This document shows, piece by piece, positions 59,533 through 64,000 of a DNA stretch of 64,000 bases. Both the position numbers and the translations under genes were made by a program. The stretch is taken from NCBI GenBank assembly GCA_027919835.1, contig JANVFP010000003.1, forward strand, positions 1,674,001 to 1,738,000, read 5' to 3'. The notes under the pieces are model-generated. The model had not been told where the DNA came from, made no database searches, and saw only the letters and a list, made by a program, of their open reading frames with translations. Each line of letters starts with the position of its first letter. The stretch's first letter is position 1. The DNA comes from Lentinula raphanica (lineage: Eukaryota; Basidiomycota; Agaricomycetes; Agaricales; Omphalotaceae).

Positions 59533-62500
59533 ATGATTCCAATGTCCAACGCGAGCAGCTACGATCGCTTTAGACAGGCTCAGGCTCAGAGGCGCTCTAT
59601 AGCTCGCTCGAATTCATCTCTGCTGGGGAGCATCAAAAATTTTGTCGCTGCACCATTCGCGAGACTTTTCACCGGGGCGACTAACGAGTTCGACGACCCC
59701 AATGATGTATCTGGGAAGCGACGGATAGTCCCTAATCAGAACGTCGACAATAACGACATTGTGGAGGATGGTCCGGCTCCTGCCAAACGTATGCGAGTCA
59801 GAAGTCCGGAGCCGCATTCTACACAGCGCTCATCTGGCTATCTCGACCCTCCTGGCTCTGTATTCAGTGTAAAACATCAAGAGACTTCTTTCGACAAATC
59901 TCCCAGTCGTTCAGCATCAATATCTCTGCCATCCACTACATTACCGGATTCTTCCCTCTATAATGCTCGCTCTACCATCTCTCCTCTGCGAAACACATTT
60001 TCTCGGACCATGTCTATAGATCATATACCTTCCAATCAGTCTCGACCCCTCACTCGCGATGTATCAATGAAATCACTTTCTTCTATCCCTAATCTCACTA
60101 CGAAAACTGGTTCTCGAGATTCCATGCCGCCTCTGCAAACTCATTCCTTTCGCTTGCGCGATTCGTCGACCCCTCAGCCGCATTATACCCTAGGACGGCC
60201 AGCTGATCGTGATGTCTCCGAACCTCCTCCAGTAACCGTGCTTGCGTCCAATCCGGTCTTTGTACGTGGCCCGAGCCAAGCTCCGGAGTCCAAAACTCAG
60301 CCGATCCCTACTTTAGGATCCCTGGTAGATTCTCAGCGTATCGTAGGTCTACTGCATTCATCTCTGGCTTCCCATGGTCTGATAGAGTTTTCGCAGCTAC
60401 GATCTCCCAGTCGACAGCGCAGTTTGTTGTTTGGTTCAGCGCAGCCTGCAGGTGAGTTCAGATTTCATTGTGTAACTACAATATATCCTAATCATTTCCA
60501 TTCATAGCTAATACTCAGGCTATAGCAGCTGAACGAACATTCCATGAATTAGAGTTTTACAAAACACCTTTAGTCCCAACTCGCATTAGGTCGAGAATGC
60601 CATCGAGCTTTGGAGCTTCCACATCGTCTACAAATATCACAGATATGTTTGCTCGCAAACATTCTCTCGTCTTGATGGGAGATCATGATCGACCCACCAA
60701 ACGAGACAAGAAGAACAAAGGAAAACGGAAAAGTAAAAGTAAGGAAACGAACGACACCAAACCTTACGCTGGCACTACTGGTATCAAAAAGCGACTCGCC
60801 AAAGCGAAAGTACCTAGTCAGGATGAGGACCGTGCATCCGTCATCGAGGATGAGGAGAAAGAAGTCACAGTTGCTCCGGAGATCCCAGTGCCTCCGCCGA
60901 AAGAAAAGGATACTTTCAGTGTGGTTACATATTCCTCGGCCACCTCACCTGCTCAACAGTCTTCGCTTCGTGTTGGTAGAGCCGCACGTTCACACCTCAG
61001 TCGGCCGATCAAGAAATTCTCTGCGTCATTTGATGACGAGGATGATACAGTCAGTGATGAAGCAAAGAAGGATATGGAAATGCTCACCGAAGCAGCGAAA
61101 AAAGTTCCAGCCTTCGAGATACCGGCAGGGTTCAGTTTTGCGAAAGATGTGAGTTACATCCCCTCTCTGTGTCTGGCATTTCGTCTGATTATCTCTCGTA
61201 GGTGCCTCCTGTCGAACCTGCTGCTAACGCCAAGGAACCTCCGATCTCAGTGTTACCATTTTCTCTTACTAGTTCCTCTACCACAGCCTCATCCCTGGCT
61301 CAGAGTACTTTCAAAAGTGTTCCCGATATCAATCTTGGACCAAGCTCTTCTATCGGTCTTCAACTTGGTACCCCAATCAGTTCTGACCATGCTTCCGAGA
61401 TTAGACATGACACTACAGGCGCCGGTGATGCTGTCGGCAAAGTTCCGAACTTCTTTTCAGCGAGCAAGACTCTTGCTTCGCAGCCACTTCCAGTGTCACC
61501 TCCCTCTTCCTCGGTACCTACTCATGCAGGTTCAACTTCAGGATTAAGCTCTCCATTCGTATTCGCACCGAATCCTGTTGTCGCTACAAAGGAAACTCCT
61601 GTATCTTCTCCCGCTCAAACTTCAGATGAGGCAGGAAACAAATTCAGCTTGTCGGGTGCCCCTTCCCTTACCCCACCGACATCTTCTTTTGGCCAGAGTT
61701 CTCAACCAACCTTTGCTCCCATATCAACGCCAATGACAGACAATATTAAAAAGGTGGAACCTCAGCCTTCAACACCGTCATTTGGGGCTGCTCCGACTCA
61801 GTCGACTCCGTCTGCATCACAGTTGCCTTCTTTCTCGTTCAGTAAACCCACTGCTAATATTGAGTCGGCCCGTAGCCTGGCCCCGAGTCTGCCATTCTCG
61901 TTCGGTAACTCTGCCAATGCCATTCCAGCTGCTGCAGCTGAAGGTGCCCCGAAAGCCTCTCCTTTCTCCTTCGGAGCGTCTCCCTCAGGCCTGACTTCAT
62001 CCACAAATCTATTCGGTTCTTCTATCGGCTCTGGTGATGCGAAGCCATCAGGGATCTCTAGTTTAGGTGCATCCAATGAGACTATCAAGCCTACGTCTTC
62101 TTCACCGTTTGGGTCCAATGAAAATTCTAAGCCCACATCTTCATCGCTCTTTGGTTCTCCTGGTGATAATGGCAAACCCACAGGTTCTCCCTTTGCATTT
62201 GGACAATCCTCTTCTGAGAACAAGGCAGACTCTTCAACAACAAAATTTTCTTTTGGACCGCCACCTAATACAACAGAACCGGACAAGTCGGCATCTGGAG
62301 CTGATAACACGACTTCCAGTGCCAGTCCGTTCTCGTTTGCAGCACCGTCTACTGTAACAACCGAGCCACCAAAATCCCTGTTCGGTGGCCCTCCTAGTAC
62401 TAGTGACACCAGTAAAACATCCGGTTTTGCTTTTGGTGGTTCCTCTTCTGCACCCTCTACATCAGCTGGAATTACTTCCACCGCTTCAACTTTCACATTT

Positions 62501-63358
62501 GGAAGTGGAGCGAGCACCACGAACACTGCATCGTCTCCCTTCACATTCGGTGCCTCACCTGCTCGACCTGTCACGCCTCCGAACCAAGATCGGGAGGTGA
62601 GGATGGACGAGAGTCCTACTAGAGACATCCAAGTGAACAAGCCAACTGAGCCACGGCCTTCCTTGAGTGGATTCTCGTTCGGCTCTGCCCCATCGACATC
62701 AACAAGTTCATCTCTTTTCGGACGGAACAGCTCCGCTCCTGTCTCGGGTGGATTTTCTTTTGGGCAATCGTCCGGCGCTTCCAACCCTTTTGGTAGTAAT
62801 AAAGCTGCAGAGAGTAAACCTTTCGGTGTAAGTACCAGCCAAGGTACATCTACCTTTGCGTTCGGTCGCACACCCGAGAATGAACCCCCACGACCATCTA
62901 CAACAGGCTCATTTTCATTTGGAACCCCCGGGCCCTCAAACGCGGGGACTAGCTCACCGTTCTCGTTTGGGGCACCACCCATCAACACGGCACCGTCGAA
63001 CCCATTCGGTGCGGGCCAGGCCGGTTCCAATCCCAGTAGCCCCTCCACTTTTGCCCCGTCTGCCCCATCTTCATCGTTCTCATTTGGCGCCACAGCCGGC
63101 ACTGGTAGTAGTACCGGAAACCCATTCTCGTTCGGCTCCCAGCCGGCCTCTCCTGCTACACCAAACGCGGGACTTCCATCGTCTGGGTTCGGTGCAGCGC
63201 CTTCCAATCCTTTTGGCGCTCCGGCTGCTTCTAATACAGGATTTGGTGCTCCTTCTGCGGGTGTTCCTTCTCCAGGAGGCAGTTTGTTCACCATTGGTGC
63301 CGCACCGCCGGATACCAGTCGACAAATCAAAAGGTTGCCCAACAGAAAAAAACGATGA
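59533..63358 (+). CDS. FG-repeat nucleoporin (Nup1/Nup153-like)
   Basis: Three exons (59533-60451, 60508-61148, 61202-63358) encode 1238 residues. The last 600 residues are a low-complexity Ser/Pro/Thr-rich domain with dozens of FSFG, FGS, FGA and FAFG repeats, the permeability barrier of nuclear pores that binds transport receptors. The N-terminal half carries an amphipathic-like SLLGSIKNFVAAPFARLFTG, a basic cluster KRDKKNKGKRKSKSK and an AERTFHELEFYKTPLVPTRI block typical of Nup1/Nup124-type proteins on the nuclear basket side. The extreme C-terminus RQIKRLPNRKKR is basic, as in this group. The exact orthologue name is uncertain. A strand-opposite open frame of 525 codons through the repeats is a composition artefact. 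Confidence 0.88.
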
Positions 63359-63902
63359 GCTATGCTCGCTGTCATAGTTCGTAATATTCCTTATTGTTCT
63401 TCCCCTTTGCGTTGCTATCAATTCATGTATCGGTCGATTGTTTTTATTATTCCTCCGGCTCAAGGCCATTCGTACTCACTAGGACTACTATGTGACCGCT
63501 TTCACATCAATCTCATGCAATTTTCTCCACATCAACATCCATTACTTCACTTACCTCATCTGTTGCTCATGTTCGTACCCTGTCAATCCTCATATCCTGG
63601 AGCTGTTTATTAACTTTCACGCAATCAACTGTAGCGATTTAATTTTATCGTCGTACTTGTAGGCTCAAGGCTTATACTTTTGGCACTCAATCACCCATGT
63701 CCATCTTGCATATCCATTGAAGAGGCTCAAGGCCATGTTTACATTTTCAGTCATATATTCGGCTATATACTCATTTCATGGCATGAATGTGAACGGTTTC
63801 TGCGCAAAGATAGAGGATCGAACTCTCTTTCTCGGTTCAGCTTAAATTCGTTCCTCACAAATTGCATCGAGCACGTTTACAGTGCATGAAAGTCAAAAGT
63901 TC
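63359..63902. other. Intergenic at right edge
   Basis: 3' flank of the nucleoporin gene. The word GGCTCAAGGC occurs three times (about 63458, 63662 and 63726). No gene is recognised. Confidence 0.4.
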
Positions 63903-64000
63903 TTAATGGATTTTCCTGACCAGCAGGGGTACATTAACAAAGTCGACATCGATCTTATGAGCCAGAATCGAAAACTCTCTGAACCTCCTTAATGATCTTG
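63903..64000 (-). CDS. Possible 3' end of a gene running off the window
   Basis: On the minus strand the frame from the window edge stays open for 32 codons to TAA at 63903 and reads like protein: SLRRFREFSILAHKIDVDFV then NVPLLVRKIH. The composition, basic and aliphatic with no low-complexity, favours a real C-terminal exon. I do not recognise the family and the evidence is short. Confidence 0.35.
   Translation of the reverse strand, partial: RSLRRFREFSILAHKIDVDFVNVPLLVRKIH

Noticed and set aside
61798..63375. 525-codon open frame on the minus strand
   Set aside because: It runs antisense through the FG-repeat region; the Pro/Gly/Glu-rich product is the mirror of Ser/Pro/Phe-Gly repeats and has no independent start context, introns or domain.

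Overview
This 64 kb window is nuclear DNA of a filamentous basidiomycete, most likely an Agaricomycete. The evidence is gene density (about 27 protein genes on both strands), coding exons broken by many 45-65 nt GT-AG introns with several GC-AG introns, CT-rich and TATA promoters, a DUF3435 gene, an F-box gene, small secreted proteins and short inverted-repeat transposons. Gene models were assembled by hand from reading frame, splice motifs and family knowledge. Where exon coordinates are given, exon lengths sum to a multiple of three.

Layout. 1-10.6 kb: zinc alcohol dehydrogenase (+), aldo-keto reductase (-), a gene-poor stretch, indoleamine 2,3-dioxygenase (+), and a DUF3435 recombinase-like gene (+). 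11.1-12.95 kb: a transposon nest. A hAT-like inverted-repeat element encloses two MITE-like elements, then come a perfect 77-bp palindrome, an intron-containing tRNA-Ser(GCT) and a decayed tRNA-Ser copy. 13-20 kb: CMC4, a degenerate phosphatase-like gene, a tandem dual-specificity phosphatase, ORC2 and an F-box gene. 20.5-22 kb: a small secreted protein and a poly(A)-tailed retroposed insert with 15-bp target-site duplications. 22-32.4 kb: YME2, gamma-tubulin, MBF1, a tetraspanin and the rRNA methyltransferase BMT2. 32.7-38.4 kb: a 5'-nucleotidase, a 1.08-kb element with 178-bp terminal inverted repeats sitting just upstream of its start codon, an unknown gene and a secreted protein. 39.5-46 kb: an MBIP-like gene, a CTR copper transporter, a small membrane protein and a large acidic protein. 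46-64 kb: SCY1-type pseudokinase, HRQ1 helicase, tRNA-Gln(TTG), mitochondrial uS15, XPB/SSL2 helicase and an FG-repeat nucleoporin. The right edge may hold the last exon of another minus-strand gene.

The genes do not form a pathway cluster. Most are single-copy housekeeping functions (replication origin, transcription/repair, mitochondrial biogenesis, nuclear pore, rRNA modification), while mobile DNA is confined to intergenic space. The most unusual signals are a probable 2-nt coding exon in MBF1, a probable 4-nt exon in the tetraspanin, and the long palindrome that ends exactly at the 3' end of tRNA-Ser and contains its Pol III terminator.
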